DNA from: Verrucosispora sp. NA02020
Lineage (GTDB): Bacteria; Actinomycetota; Actinomycetes; Mycobacteriales; Micromonosporaceae
Length of the DNA: 64,000 nt
Assembly (NCBI RefSeq): GCF_013364215.1
Contig: NZ_CP054923.1
Location: forward strand, 4,216,001-4,280,000
Reading direction: 5' to 3'
Position numbers and translations under genes: made by a program. The stretch's first letter is position 1. The number at the start of each line of letters is the position of its first letter. The notes under the pieces were generated by a model. That model searched no databases. It had not been told where the DNA came from and saw nothing but the letters and a program-made list of their open reading frames with translations. Below are positions 8,557-17,127 of the stretch, in pieces.

Positions 8557-9525
8557 TCACGAGACCGGACGGGCGTGTTCCAGCGTGCTCGGCACGTGCA
8601 GCGCCGAAACCTCGGCAACCTCACGATCCTCAACGATCACGTTACCGCCGTTGCCCGCCACCACCGCCACCACCCCGCCAGGAATGTTGAGCGCCGTACG
8701 CATCGTCGCCGGATCCCCGATCACCGTGATCGTGAACGGACCCGTCAACCGACGCCCGTCCACGATCAACGACCCGTTCTCCCCGTCCAGGAAATACGTC
8801 GACGCCACGACCCGCACCGACGCGCGGTCACCACCGGAGATCTGCATCGCCTCCGCCCCCGCACCCCGCAACTCCTGCACCGCGTCCAGCACCCCGCTCG
8901 CCGAGATCGGCTTCGACCGCCCCGCCTCGAACCGCACCGCCAACCCCGGACCCCGCGCCGGCAACGTACCCGCCAGAATGCCCAACTCGTCCGCCCGCCG
9001 GGTCGCCTCCTCCAACGCCGCCTGGCGCCCCTGCTCACCCGACCGCAACTGGCGCTGGCTCTCCTCCAACGTGGTGATGTCCTGCCGCAGACGCGACTCC
9101 CGCGCCTCCAGGTCGTACAGGATCCGGACCAGGTCCTCCTGCCGCGCCGCCGCCAACGACGAATCCGTCGACGTCGTCTTCAACTGCACCGCCAGCGTGA
9201 ACCCCAACAACACCAGCAGCACACCGATCATCACCGCCGCCGAACTGAACCGCCGCAACGGACTGACCGCTCCCGCCGCAGGCGCGCTCCCCGCCGACTC
9301 GTCCTCGGTGCGCCCACCGGAACCCGCACGCTCGCCGGAACCGTCAGGGTCGACGACCGGCTCACCGTCACCCGGCTCCGGACGCCCCTGCGGCGACAAC
9401 GGACTCAACTCGTCGGGATCCGGCGCGTCCGGACGCGGATCCGGCTCCCCCGCCGGCCCACCCGGCCGGGCCGGACCCGCCGGCTTCGGCCACCCCGTAC
9501 CCGTCTCGGTGTGCTCGTCACTCAC
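8557..9525 (-). CDS. DUF881 membrane protein (Rv1825-like)
   Basis: 322 residues. A disordered Pro/Gly/Asp-rich cytoplasmic N-terminus (about 1-90) precedes one membrane segment (SSAAVMIGVLLVLLGFTLAV, about 93-113), a coiled coil (about 125-185) and the DUF881 fold (ARGPGLAVRF, AVQELRGAGAEAMQI, GPFTITVIGDPATM). DUF881 proteins come in pairs flanking a small basic membrane protein near division or lipid genes; the molecular role is unknown. GTG start at 9525. Ten bases separate it from the small basic protein gene. Confidence 0.9.
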   Translation of the reverse strand: MSDEHTETGTGWPKPAGPARPGGPAGEPDPRPDAPDPDELSPLSPQGRPEPGDGEPVVDPDGSGERAGSGGRTEDESAGSAPAAGAVSPLRRFSSAAVMIGVLLVLLGFTLAVQLKTTSTDSSLAAARQEDLVRILYDLEARESRLRQDITTLEESQRQLRSGEQGRQAALEEATRRADELGILAGTLPARGPGLAVRFEAGRSKPISASGVLDAVQELRGAGAEAMQISGGDRASVRVVASTYFLDGENGSLIVDGRRLTGPFTITVIGDPATMRTALNIPGGVVAVVAGNGGNVIVEDREVAEVSALHVPSTLEHARPVS

Positions 9526-9534
9526 GACACCAAC

Positions 9535-9867
9535 CTACGCCCGGAACAGGTGCCGGCGGATCGCCGCCACATTGCCGAAGATGCGGACCCCCAACACGAC
9601 CACCACACCGGTGGACAACTGACCACCCACACCCAACTGGTCACCCAGATACACGATCAAGGCCGCGACCAGCACGTTCGAGATGAACGACACGACGAAC
9701 TGCTTGTCGTCGAAGATCCGGTCCAACTTGGCCCGCACCCCACCGAAGACCGCGTCCAACGCCGCCACCACCGCGATCGGCAGGTACGGCTGCAACGCCG
9801 CCGGCACCGTCGGATCCAGCCACAACCCGAGCACCACACCGGCCAGCAGAGCCAGCACCGCGATCAT
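9535..9867 (-). CDS. sbp: Small basic protein Sbp (DUF1290)
   Basis: 110 residues with about three membrane helices and the conserved core LPIAVVAALDAVFGGVRAKL near 29-48. This is the Sbp/DUF1290 family found in dcw clusters of Gram-positives and in the Rv1823-Rv1825 cluster. Its stop is followed within 10 nt by a DUF881 gene, and its start overlaps the other DUF881 gene by 4 bases, so the three are one operon and may form one membrane complex (inference). Confidence 0.93.
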   Translation of the reverse strand: MIAVLALLAGVVLGLWLDPTVPAALQPYLPIAVVAALDAVFGGVRAKLDRIFDDKQFVVSFISNVLVAALIVYLGDQLGVGGQLSTGVVVVLGVRIFGNVAAIRRHLFRA

Positions 9868-10763
9868 CGACCACCTCCGGAAGGGCTGGGTGACGTACCC
9901 GAGTCGGACGACTCGTCACCGCCCGACGGCGACGCACTCGGACTCACCGCGGGCTCCGCGTAGCGTAGCCGCGACTCCGGCGCCGCCGGCAACGTGAGGC
10001 GGTCCGCGTCGCGCACCTCGAACGACAACCCGTTCACCTGCGACACCCGGCGCATCGTCAATGCACTCCGGCTGCCCTCGTACGCCTCACGCATCGATCC
10101 CGGACCGATCGCCGACACCTCGTACGGCCCGGTCACCGGCCGGAAGTCCACCAGGATCGCCTCACCCGCCGACCGGATCGTCGACGTCGCCGTCAACCGC
10201 TGGCCGTTGATCGCCACCGCCTCCGCCCCCGCACCCCACAGGTCGTTCGCCACCGCCTGCAGGTCGCTGTAGAGCACCCACGACGGACCCGCCTTCGTCC
10301 CGCCCAACTGCTCCCCCGCCTTCGGACCGTCCGCCAACCGCACCACCACACCGTCACCGCGCACGCGACCCAGCCCCGTCCGCGCCTCCAGGTCCCGCAA
10401 CCGCGCCGCCTGCGAACCACCCAACGCGGCCTCCCGCTGCCGGGTCACCTCCTCGCGCAACTGGTCGGCGCGCACGGACAGGTTGTCCGTCTCACCCTGC
10501 CGCTGCTTGATCTGCCCGACCAGCCCCGACCGGGCCTGCGCGCGCCCCGGCTCCTCGGCCATCGTCTGCCGGTACGCCACCGCGCAGAGGAAACCCAGAA
10601 GCAACACGACCACCACCGTGACCGGTCCCACCGACCATCCCGGACGCGCCGGCTTCCCGTTCCTCGCCCGACGGGCCGCCGCGTCGGCGTACCCCGGATC
10701 CAGCGGGTTCTGGAACAGCTCGGTGAGGAAGTCCGGGGTGAACCCCCGGTTCCGCTCGCTCAT
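9864..10763 (-). CDS. DUF881 membrane protein (Rv1823-like)
   Basis: 299 residues: short cytoplasmic head, one membrane helix (GPVTVVVVLLLGFLCAVAY, about 46-64), a coiled coil (about 80-125), then DUF881 (GDGVVVRLADGP, DLQAVANDLWGAGAEAVAINGQRL, GPYEVSAIGPGSM) and a Ser/Pro/Gly-rich tail. Its domain architecture matches the second DUF881 protein two genes downstream. ATG 10763; its end overlaps sbp by 4 bases. A 67-nt gap separates it from the phosphatidyltransferase gene. Confidence 0.9.
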   Translation of the reverse strand: MSERNRGFTPDFLTELFQNPLDPGYADAAARRARNGKPARPGWSVGPVTVVVVLLLGFLCAVAYRQTMAEEPGRAQARSGLVGQIKQRQGETDNLSVRADQLREEVTRQREAALGGSQAARLRDLEARTGLGRVRGDGVVVRLADGPKAGEQLGGTKAGPSWVLYSDLQAVANDLWGAGAEAVAINGQRLTATSTIRSAGEAILVDFRPVTGPYEVSAIGPGSMREAYEGSRSALTMRRVSQVNGLSFEVRDADRLTLPAAPESRLRYAEPAVSPSASPSGGDESSDSGTSPSPSGGGR

Positions 10764-10830
10764 GCCGACACTCCGCTTCGCTGCGCGCCGGCATCACCAC
10801 GGCACCGCTGACTCGCTCGCCGACGCTCGC

Positions 10831-11466
10831 TCATGCCGTCTCTCCTCGACCAGCCGCCCGGACCAGGTGACGCGCCTGGACCACGTAGAGCGCCCCGGCC
10901 ACCCAGTAGAGCACCAGCCCCCACCAGGCCAGCGCCCAGCCCACCGCACCGGCCACCGCCGACGCGGCCGGCACCGAGGCGGCCACCAGCAACGTCGGGA
11001 ACGCCGCCAGCAGCAGGAACGTGGCCGTCTTGCCGACGTAGTGCACCGGCGGCGGTCCGTAGCCGTAGCGGCGTAGCACCACCAGCGAACCGGCCAGCAG
11101 CAGCTCCCGGGCCAGTAGCGCGGCGGTGAACTGCCACGGCACCACGTCGCGCGCGGTGAACGCCACCAGCGTGGCGAGGATGTAGAGCCGGTCGGCGAGC
11201 GGGTCGAGCAACTCGCCGAGGCGACTGACCTGACGCAGCCGTCGGGCGATCCACCCGTCCACCCAGTCGCTGGTGCCGCCGACAGCGAGCACCACGATCG
11301 CGGCCACGTCGGCGCGGGCCACGAGGAACAGGTACAGGAAGACCGGAACGCCCAGCAGTCGGACGAAGCTGATCAGGTTCGGCAGGGTGAGGACCCGGTC
11401 GCCGGCACCTCGCGCGTCGACCTCGGGGGCCTGTGGTTGCTCTGCCCGAGCCGGTCGACGCGCCAC
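10831..11466 (-). CDS. CDP-alcohol phosphatidyltransferase (Rv1822/PgsA2-like)
   Basis: 211-residue integral membrane enzyme that transfers a phosphatidyl group from CDP-diacylglycerol to an alcohol. The signature D-x2-D-G-x2-A-R-x8-G-x3-D-x3-D is complete in DWVDGWIARR...GELLDPLAD (about 62-87). Five to six membrane helices are evident. Which alcohol it uses (glycerol phosphate or glycerophospholipid head) is not decided by the sequence. GTG 11466 has GGAGGAGG four bases upstream, which settles the start against a longer open frame. First gene of the DUF881-sbp-DUF881 run. Confidence 0.9.
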   Translation of the reverse strand: MARRPARAEQPQAPEVDARGAGDRVLTLPNLISFVRLLGVPVFLYLFLVARADVAAIVVLAVGGTSDWVDGWIARRLRQVSRLGELLDPLADRLYILATLVAFTARDVVPWQFTAALLARELLLAGSLVVLRRYGYGPPPVHYVGKTATFLLLAAFPTLLVAASVPAASAVAGAVGWALAWWGLVLYWVAGALYVVQARHLVRAAGRGETA

Positions 11467-11731
11467 CGAACCTCCTCCGCGGCACGCGACCCACCTCGGC
11501 CCCTGGGTCCGCCATGGAACGCCGTGCGCGCTGTCGTGCCGGCTGGCGCCGGCACCCCCCTGTGATCCCGATCCGGGATCTCCCCTGGCCCACCGCCCAC
11601 CGTTGATGATCACAGGTCGGTCGGATGCGCTGCCACTATAGCGGGCTGTCGTCGCGCCCAGCCCCGCTCGACCGGTGTCGTCGGTGGTGTTCGTGCGGTA
11701 CTGGTGTGAGGACCGTCACCACCGCTAAGGC

Positions 11732-11761
11732 ATCCTAGGATGACAGGTGGGCGGGGGGTCA
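11732..11761 (-). promoter_or_regulatory. Candidate promoter upstream of the phosphatidyltransferase operon, with shared downstream box
   Basis: Minus strand: TGACCC (11761-11756), 18 nt, TAGGAT (11737-11732). The bases after the -10 (GCCTTAGCGGTGGTGACGG, down to about 11713) recur almost unchanged after the TAGGAT at 29683-29678. The -35 TGA is also the stop codon of the MarR gene. The shared stretch across the start site may be an operator. Confidence 0.5.
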
Positions 11762-12214
11762 GGCGCTGCGGGCCGAGGAGTCCGGCGGCTGCGCCGTCGC
11801 GGCCTGACCGAAGGCCTTCAGCGCCCGCAGCAGGTCCTGCTGCACCCGCGCCGGCATCCGCTCCAGGACCGTCCGCACGGCGTCGTGACGGCGCGACCGC
11901 ACCTCCCCCAGCAGGACCTCCGCCGCGGCCGTGGGCGTCAGGCGGACCTCACGCCGATCCCTCGGGTCGGTCTCCCGGCGCACCAGGCCGATCGCCTCCA
12001 GCCGGTCGCAGAGCCGACTGGCCGAGGAGGGTACGACGTCCAGCAGCTCCGCCAGGCCGTTGATGTTGGTCTCCGGCCGGCTGCTGAGCAGCGACAGCAC
12101 CCGTAACTGGGTGGGCGAGACGGCCATCCGGTGCCGGACGGCGGCCGAGTCGAGCACACCCACCAACGACTCAGCGGCTGCGTCGATCGCCGCGGCGAGA
12201 TTCGGTCGCTCCAC
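11759..12214 (-). CDS. MarR-family transcriptional regulator
   Basis: 151 residues with a MarR winged helix: VSPTQLRVLSLLSSRPETNINGLAELL, then the recognition helix PSSASRLCDRLEAIGLVRRE and the wing DPRDRREVRLT (about 35-105). I choose GTG 12214 (VERPNLAAA), with AGGGGA about 12 nt upstream; the frame is open to 12286. It lies 43 nt after the PP2C phosphatase gene on the same strand and probably shares its transcript. No ligand or target can be read from the sequence. Confidence 0.88.
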   Translation of the reverse strand: MERPNLAAAIDAAAESLVGVLDSAAVRHRMAVSPTQLRVLSLLSSRPETNINGLAELLDVVPSSASRLCDRLEAIGLVRRETDPRDRREVRLTPTAAAEVLLGEVRSRRHDAVRTVLERMPARVQQDLLRALKAFGQAATAQPPDSSARSA

Positions 12215-12257
12215 CCGATGTCCCCTGCGATTGTCCCGCTCATACCACCCGAGGCCG

Positions 12258-13436
12258 TCAGTCCTGCGTCCGGCCGTCGGCACCACGCCAGTCCAGGCAG
12301 ACCACCACGGCGTCGTCGCGGAGGTCGGCGTCCGCGTGGAATGCCTGCAACTCGCGCATCACCGTACCAACCGCCTCCGGCGGTGGCTGCAACCGCGTGG
12401 CCCGCATGGACCGTGCCATCGCCCGTTCCCCGTACGTCTCGCGTCCGCTGGGATCCGCGCCCCACACCCCGTCGGAGACCACGAACAACCGGTCCCCCGG
12501 GTCCAGGTCGAACTCCTGGAGCGCGTACCGGGTCTCGGCGAACATGCCCAACGGCAGCTGCTGCTCCAACGGAACCCGGGACACGGTGCCGCCGCGCAGC
12601 CGCAGCAGGTGCGGTGACCCGGCGTCCACCGCCTGCACCCGGCCGGTGGCGCAGTCCAGTTCAAGCAGGACAGTGGCCACGTGCCGGTGACCCCGGTGCT
12701 GGTAGTAGACCGTGTCGGAGGCCAGCTCGGCCTGCTCCACCAGGCCGCCGCCGGACCGGCGGGCGTTGCGCATCGCGTTCACCGTCACCGCCGTCAGCAG
12801 GGCGGCGGTGAGCCCGATCCCGTCGCCGTTGAGCACGGTCACGGTGAGCCGGCCGTCATCCACCGACCAGTCGAAGTGGTCACCACCCACCGTGTACGCC
12901 GGCTCCAGCTGACCGGCCAACTGGAACGAGCCGTGGCTGACACTGCGCCCCGGGAGCAGCTCCCACTGCAACTCGGCGGCCATGCTCAGGCGTTCCTGCC
13001 GACGCGCCCGCCGGTAACGGTCGGTCTCCCGGTCGGCGGCGTGCATCGCCAGCGCGACCTCACCGGCGATGTCCGCGGCGAGGCGCACCACGCTCTCCGA
13101 CGGCTCCTCGGGCATCTCCACCATCAGCACACCGAGCCGCTCGCCCCACACCGACAACGGCAGATAGAGCTGGCACCGGCCGTCGGTCCCGCCGGCCCGG
13201 ACCGGTTGCTGACTGCTGAAGCAGCGTTGCAGCGATCCCTGGAGGGCGTGGGCGGCGGCGTCCGGCCGCCGCGCGTCGAGCACCGGCCACAGGCCGCTGA
13301 TCCGGTAGTCGGCGACGAACACGACGGTGCCCGACGCTCCCAGGACCGACTGGATGGCCCGGTCGGCGGCCTCGACCACGCGATCGGGCGGGGCCTCGCG
13401 CAGGGCGCGCGAAACCCCCGTGGGCCCATCCGGCAT
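12258..13436 (-). CDS. GAF-type sensor with PP2C/SpoIIE phosphatase domain
   Basis: 392 residues. An N-terminal GAF-like region (about 15-150) precedes a SpoIIE/RsbU-type PP2C domain (about 175-385). Metal-binding acidic residues are kept: AYTVGGDHFDW, NGDGIGLTAAL, VVSDGVWG and DDAVVV. Such enzymes usually dephosphorylate anti-sigma antagonists in partner-switching systems; no such partner is nearby. ATG 13436 has GGAGGAG four bases upstream. Cytoplasmic; the GAF ligand is unknown. Confidence 0.9.
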   Translation of the reverse strand: MPDGPTGVSRALREAPPDRVVEAADRAIQSVLGASGTVVFVADYRISGLWPVLDARRPDAAAHALQGSLQRCFSSQQPVRAGGTDGRCQLYLPLSVWGERLGVLMVEMPEEPSESVVRLAADIAGEVALAMHAADRETDRYRRARRQERLSMAAELQWELLPGRSVSHGSFQLAGQLEPAYTVGGDHFDWSVDDGRLTVTVLNGDGIGLTAALLTAVTVNAMRNARRSGGGLVEQAELASDTVYYQHRGHRHVATVLLELDCATGRVQAVDAGSPHLLRLRGGTVSRVPLEQQLPLGMFAETRYALQEFDLDPGDRLFVVSDGVWGADPSGRETYGERAMARSMRATRLQPPPEAVGTVMRELQAFHADADLRDDAVVVCLDWRGADGRTQD

Positions 13437-13498
13437 GTCGCTCCTCCGAAGATACTTGCTCTGGGGCAAGCATCATACGGAGGCGGTTCCATTCATGG

Positions 13499-14245
13499 TC
13501 ACCCGGCCGACCGCACCGCCACCGCGCCGTGGAACGCGTCCGGCACCGCCTCCGGCGGGCCCTGCGGCCGCCAGTGGGTCACCGGCACGATGCCGTCCTC
13601 GGTCGGCGTCCAACGCCCCAGCAGCGGCCCGAACGCCGCCGGCGCCCGCATCCGGAACGCCGGACCCATCATGGCCAGCGCCTCCGGATGACCGGCGAGC
13701 TCCTCGGTGTCGAAGTCGATCGCCAGGTGGCTGCCGGGTGCGGCAGCCGTGTAGAGCTCGTCGAGGGTCCGGGCGAGCGTCTCGTCGTCGAGGAAGGCGG
13801 CGAGGCCGAGGAACACCACCCCCACCGGCCGCCGGCCCCACCCGGGCACGAACCGGTGCAGCAACGCCGGATCGATCGTGCCGACGTCCGTGGCGTCACC
13901 GAAGCCGTACCCGGCCCGGTCGCTGCCGGCCAGGATCTGCTGCCCCGACCGGATGGTCACCGGGTCCACGTCGGTGTAGAGGACGGTGGCGTCGGGCGCG
14001 GCCTCGTGCACGTTGCCCATCGTCGGCACACCGGCACCGAAGACCAGGAAGCCGTCCACACCGGCGGCGGCGATCGCGCGGACCGAGCGGCCCAGGAAGG
14101 CGCGCAGCGCCCGGAAGACCGGGGCACAGGGCCCGTACGCCTGCTCGAAGGCGCGGGCGGCCGCCACGTCGACCGGGTGGTGGTGCTCCCCGCCGAGCCA
14201 GAAATCGATCATCCGTGCGGTGCTCGGCTGGTCGGGCTCCACCAT
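13499..14245 (-). CDS. SAM-dependent methyltransferase (DUF574/PF04672)
   Basis: 248 residues typical of the actinobacterial S-adenosyl methyltransferase family: PSTARMIDFWLGGEHHHPVD at the start, FLVFGAGVPTMGNVHEAA (SAM site), VLYTDVDPV (acidic ribose contact), and the SHLAIDFDTEEL region. Many paralogues occur in actinomycetes, with unknown acceptors. ATG 14245 follows GGAG by 8 nt. It is divergent from the universal stress protein gene. Confidence 0.88.
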   Translation of the reverse strand: MVEPDQPSTARMIDFWLGGEHHHPVDVAAARAFEQAYGPCAPVFRALRAFLGRSVRAIAAAGVDGFLVFGAGVPTMGNVHEAAPDATVLYTDVDPVTIRSGQQILAGSDRAGYGFGDATDVGTIDPALLHRFVPGWGRRPVGVVFLGLAAFLDDETLARTLDELYTAAAPGSHLAIDFDTEELAGHPEALAMMGPAFRMRAPAAFGPLLGRWTPTEDGIVPVTHWRPQGPPEAVPDAFHGAVAVRSAG

Positions 14246-14375
14246 CGACGACGCTCCCTCCCCGGCAGTCGCCGTCAGCGTACCGACCCGGTGCCGCTCA
14301 CCGGTATCGCCCCGCCGGGCCCGCCACGGCCGCGATACTTGGCTCCGGACGACGACCGGCGGCGGGAAGGTGCTC

Positions 14376-15278
14376 GTGGACCCGATCAACGGCGCGGCGG
14401 TGGTGGTCGGTGTGGACGGCTCCGAGCCGGCCCGCGCCGCGATCCGGCTCGCCGCCACCGAGGCGGCCCGACAGGACCTGCCGCTGCGGGTCCGGCACGC
14501 CTTCATCTGGCCGCTGCTGCGGACGCCGGTCACCGCGGTCACCGACGACCGACCCGGCACCGGACTGCGGGAGCAGGCCGAGCAGGTGGTGGCCGACGCG
14601 GTCGACGAGGCCGGCGCGGTCGCGCCCGGCCTGCGGGTCACCGGCGAGATCGTCGACGGCGAGGCCGCCGCGGTGCTGCTGGACGCCGCCCCCACCGCCG
14701 CGATGATCGTCCTCGGCCATCAGGGCCTCGGTGGGCTCGGCGCCCTCGTGGTGGGCTCCGTCACGGCCACGGTGGCCGCGTCGGCCGGCTGCCCGGTGCT
14801 GGTGGCCCGCGGCACCGCGCAGACCGACGGGCCGGTCGTGGTCGGCGTGGACGGCACCGGGGCGTCCCGGACCGCGATCGAGTTCGCGGTCCGGACCGCC
14901 GCCCTGCGCGGCGCCTCCGTCGTCGCAACCCACGCCTACCGGCATCCGGTCTCCACCGGCCCCGGTGACATGCAGCCGCTGGTGTACGACGAGTCCGAAC
15001 TGCGCGCCGACGAGGACCGGCTGCTCGCCGAGTCGCTCGCCGGTCTGGCCGAGCGGTACCCGGAGGTGCCGGTCACCCGAGAGTCGGTACGCGGACGGGC
15101 CGGCACCGTGCTCACCGACGCCTCCCGCCGCGCCCAGCTGCTCGTCGTCGGCGGCACCGGTCACGGTCCGGTCGGCGGCCTGCTGCGCGGTTCCGTGAGC
15201 CAGGCGGCGCTGCGCCACAGCCACTGCCCGGTCGCGGTGGTCCACACGCCGGGGGTTGGCGGCGGTCCACGCGGGTAG
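14376..15278 (+). CDS. Tandem universal stress protein (two UspA domains)
   Basis: 300 residues made of two UspA domains (about 5-145 and 150-290). Both keep the ATP-binding elements: VVVGVDGSEPAR and VVVGVDGTGASR near their starts, and GHQGLGGLGALVVGSVT and GTGHGPVGGLLRGSVS near their ends (G-x2-G-x9-G-S/T). Tandem Usp proteins of this kind belong to hypoxia and stress regulons in actinobacteria. GTG 14376 is best placed after GGGAAGG; GTG 14370 is possible. Divergent from the methyltransferase gene with about 130 nt between. Confidence 0.93.
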   Translation: MDPINGAAVVVGVDGSEPARAAIRLAATEAARQDLPLRVRHAFIWPLLRTPVTAVTDDRPGTGLREQAEQVVADAVDEAGAVAPGLRVTGEIVDGEAAAVLLDAAPTAAMIVLGHQGLGGLGALVVGSVTATVAASAGCPVLVARGTAQTDGPVVVGVDGTGASRTAIEFAVRTAALRGASVVATHAYRHPVSTGPGDMQPLVYDESELRADEDRLLAESLAGLAERYPEVPVTRESVRGRAGTVLTDASRRAQLLVVGGTGHGPVGGLLRGSVSQAALRHSHCPVAVVHTPGVGGGPRG

Positions 15279-15318
15279 ACGGGCGCGTCCGTCACCGTGA
15301 CGACCGGAGGAGACAGCG

Positions 15319-15534
15319 ATGCCAGGACCGCGTCCGGGTAGCAACGCCTACGACAAGCAGCGCGCCCGCATCCGCAACGCCGTCGACGACTCGGGTCGGC
15401 GCACCTCGGACGAGAAGGCCGACGAGACCGCCAACCGGATCCTCCAGGAGGATCGGGGACAACGCGGCGTGGTCCGGGGTGACCGCACCTACGGTCCGAA
15501 GGGCAACCGCGAACCGGGCGACCCGAAGAAGTGA
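15319..15534 (+). CDS. Small hydrophilic conserved protein
   Basis: 71 residues, highly charged (MPGPRPGSNAYDKQRARIRN..., ending NREPGDPKK), without membrane segments. I do not recognise a named domain; proteins of this look are common as uncharacterised short actinobacterial genes. The ATG has GGAGGAGACAGCG directly upstream, a strong ribosome site. Its stop overlaps the GTG of the next membrane protein gene by 4 bases, so the two are coupled. Confidence 0.75.
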   Translation: MPGPRPGSNAYDKQRARIRNAVDDSGRRTSDEKADETANRILQEDRGQRGVVRGDRTYGPKGNREPGDPKK

Positions 15535-15995
15535 GGGGCGGGTACCTCGCCGACGGGCTCATCGCCGGGGCGGTCGGCACGCTGGCGCTGAACACGGTGA
15601 CCTACCTGGACATCGTGGTGCGGGCCCGGGCGGCCAGCCAGACCCCGGAGGAGAGCGCCGGCAGGGTGGCCGACGCGGCCCACCTGGACCTGGGCGCGCC
15701 GCCGCAGGCCGCCCACCGGCGCGCCGGGCTCGGCGCGTTGATGGGGTACGGGCTCGGGGTGGCCGCCGCCGTCGGCTTCGCCGCGCTGACCCGTGGGCGG
15801 CGGCAGCCGATCCTGCGCGCCGCCGCGCTGCTCGGCGGCGGGGCGATGACGCTCTCCGACGGGTCGTTGACGCTGCTCGGTGTCACCGACCCGCGCACCT
15901 GGCGGCGCGTCGACTGGCTGGCCGACCTCGTGCCGCACCTCGCGTACGGGGTGACGGCCGCCGCCACGTGGAACCGGCTGCGGCGATCGGGCTAG
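15531..15995 (+). CDS. Small integral membrane protein, unknown function
   Basis: 154 residues with about three to four hydrophobic segments (LIAGAVGTLALNTVTYLDIV, ALMGYGLGVAAAVGFAALT, AALLGGGAMTLSDGSLTLLG, LVPHLAYGVTAA). I do not recognise the family. The GTG at 15531 overlaps the stop of the 71-residue gene. It has the usual high-GC third-position pattern of a real gene. Confidence 0.75.
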   Translation: MRGGYLADGLIAGAVGTLALNTVTYLDIVVRARAASQTPEESAGRVADAAHLDLGAPPQAAHRRAGLGALMGYGLGVAAAVGFAALTRGRRQPILRAAALLGGGAMTLSDGSLTLLGVTDPRTWRRVDWLADLVPHLAYGVTAAATWNRLRRSG

Positions 15996-16023
15996 TCCGG
16001 GCCACAACGGGTACTCCCGCGAG

Positions 16024-16671
16024 ATGGGCGATCACCGCGAGATGGCACGGGCCCTGCTCACCCGGCGCACGTACGCCGAGGAGGCGGGGATCACCCTCGC
16101 CGACCGGCCCGCGCCGCTGTACCAGCTGCTGGTGCTCGTCACGCTGTTGAGCACCCGGATCCGGGCCGGTGTGGCGGTGGCGGCGGCCCGGGAACTCTTC
16201 GCCGCCGGCTACCGCACCCCGCAGGCGATGGAGGCGGCGCGGTGGCAGCAGCGCGTCGACGCGCTCGGGCGGGGCCACTACCGCCGCTACGACGAGCGGA
16301 CCGCGACGATGCTCGGCACCGGCGCCCGGCTCTGCCTGGACCGGTGGCACGGCGACCTGCGACGGCTGCACCGGGAGGCCGACGGTGACCCGACGGCGCT
16401 GCGGCGGCTGCTCACCGAGTTCCCCGGCATCGGGCCCACCGGGGCGGACATCTTCCTGCGCGAGGTGCAGAGTGTCTGGCCGGAGCTGCGCCCGTACGCC
16501 GACCGGCGGGCGGTCGCCGGGGCCAAGCGGCTCGGGTTGCCGGCCACCCCCGACCGGCTGGCCGGGCTGGTCGACGACGACGACTTCGGCCGGTTCGCCT
16601 CGGCGCTGGTGCGGGTGGCGCTCGGCGAGGAGTCGGTGGGGCAGCTCAACCGGAGCGTGGCGGCCCGCTGA
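16024..16671 (+). CDS. HhH-GPD endonuclease III-like protein without the lyase lysine
   Basis: 215 residues. An endonuclease III-like helical fold with the helix-hairpin-helix LLTEFPGIGPTGADIFLREV (about 132-151), followed by a region with an Asp where the catalytic Asp is expected (PYADRRAVAGAKRLGL). In bifunctional EndoIII the hairpin carries a catalytic Lys (LPGVGRKTA); here that place is Thr. There is no C-terminal iron-sulfur Cys cluster. It may be a monofunctional glycosylase or a non-enzymatic relative. ATG 16024; a second in-frame Met follows six codons later. Confidence 0.8.
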   Translation: MGDHREMARALLTRRTYAEEAGITLADRPAPLYQLLVLVTLLSTRIRAGVAVAAARELFAAGYRTPQAMEAARWQQRVDALGRGHYRRYDERTATMLGTGARLCLDRWHGDLRRLHREADGDPTALRRLLTEFPGIGPTGADIFLREVQSVWPELRPYADRRAVAGAKRLGLPATPDRLAGLVDDDDFGRFASALVRVALGEESVGQLNRSVAAR

Positions 16672-16680
16672 CCGGCGTGA

Positions 16681-16857
16681 CTAGGCGTCGCCGGGTTTGG
16701 TCAGGTGCCACACCAGCAGGGCGGCGAGCAGAGCCAGCACCACCAGTCCCCCGGAGATCCCGCTGCCTTCGGTCTCCGATCGGCCGGTGGTGCCGAAGTA
16801 GATCACCGCGAGGCCGGCCAGCACCGCGACGACCTTGCGGATGCCTCGGTCCTTCAT
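16681..16857 (-). CDS. Small two-helix membrane protein
   Basis: 58 residues with two hydrophobic stretches (VVAVLAGLAVIYFG and GLVVLALLAALLVWHL) around a short polar loop. No known domain. ATG 16857 is used; GTG 16866 would add three residues, and neither has a clear ribosome site. It converges on the glycosylase-like gene, nine bases apart. Confidence 0.55.
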   Translation of the reverse strand: MKDRGIRKVVAVLAGLAVIYFGTTGRSETEGSGISGGLVVLALLAALLVWHLTKPGDA

Positions 16858-16925
16858 CCGTCGCACGATAGAGCCGAACAGGCTTGGATGCCGGTTTTCG
16901 TCCGGTCTGTCCCCCTACTGGGCGA

Positions 16926-17123
16926 TCAGTCGGTCTCCAGGTCGTCCAGTGAGATCTTGTGGCTCATCAGCCAGCGGGCCAGCGCCGACATCCCGAACAA
17001 CCACAGCGGCGCCGACTCGGTGGTGCCGTTGGTGGCAAAGATGGCGAACCTCAGGTCCGGTGCCCGGTACGCCTCGATCCGCCAGCGGTGCTGCCGGTCC
17101 CGCCAGACCGCGGAGGGGTCCAT
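16926..17123 (-). CDS. Small conserved hypothetical protein downstream of selB
   Basis: 65 residues (MDPSAVWRDRQHRWRIEAYR..., ending KISLDDLETD), soluble, rich in Trp and Arg at the start. The ATG at 17123 lies 4 bases past the selB stop, so it is read on the same message. I do not recognise a family. The open frame upstream of this ATG overlaps selB out of frame and is not coding. Confidence 0.6.
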   Translation of the reverse strand: MDPSAVWRDRQHRWRIEAYRAPDLRFAIFATNGTTESAPLWLFGMSALARWLMSHKISLDDLETD

Positions 17124-17127
17124 GGCG

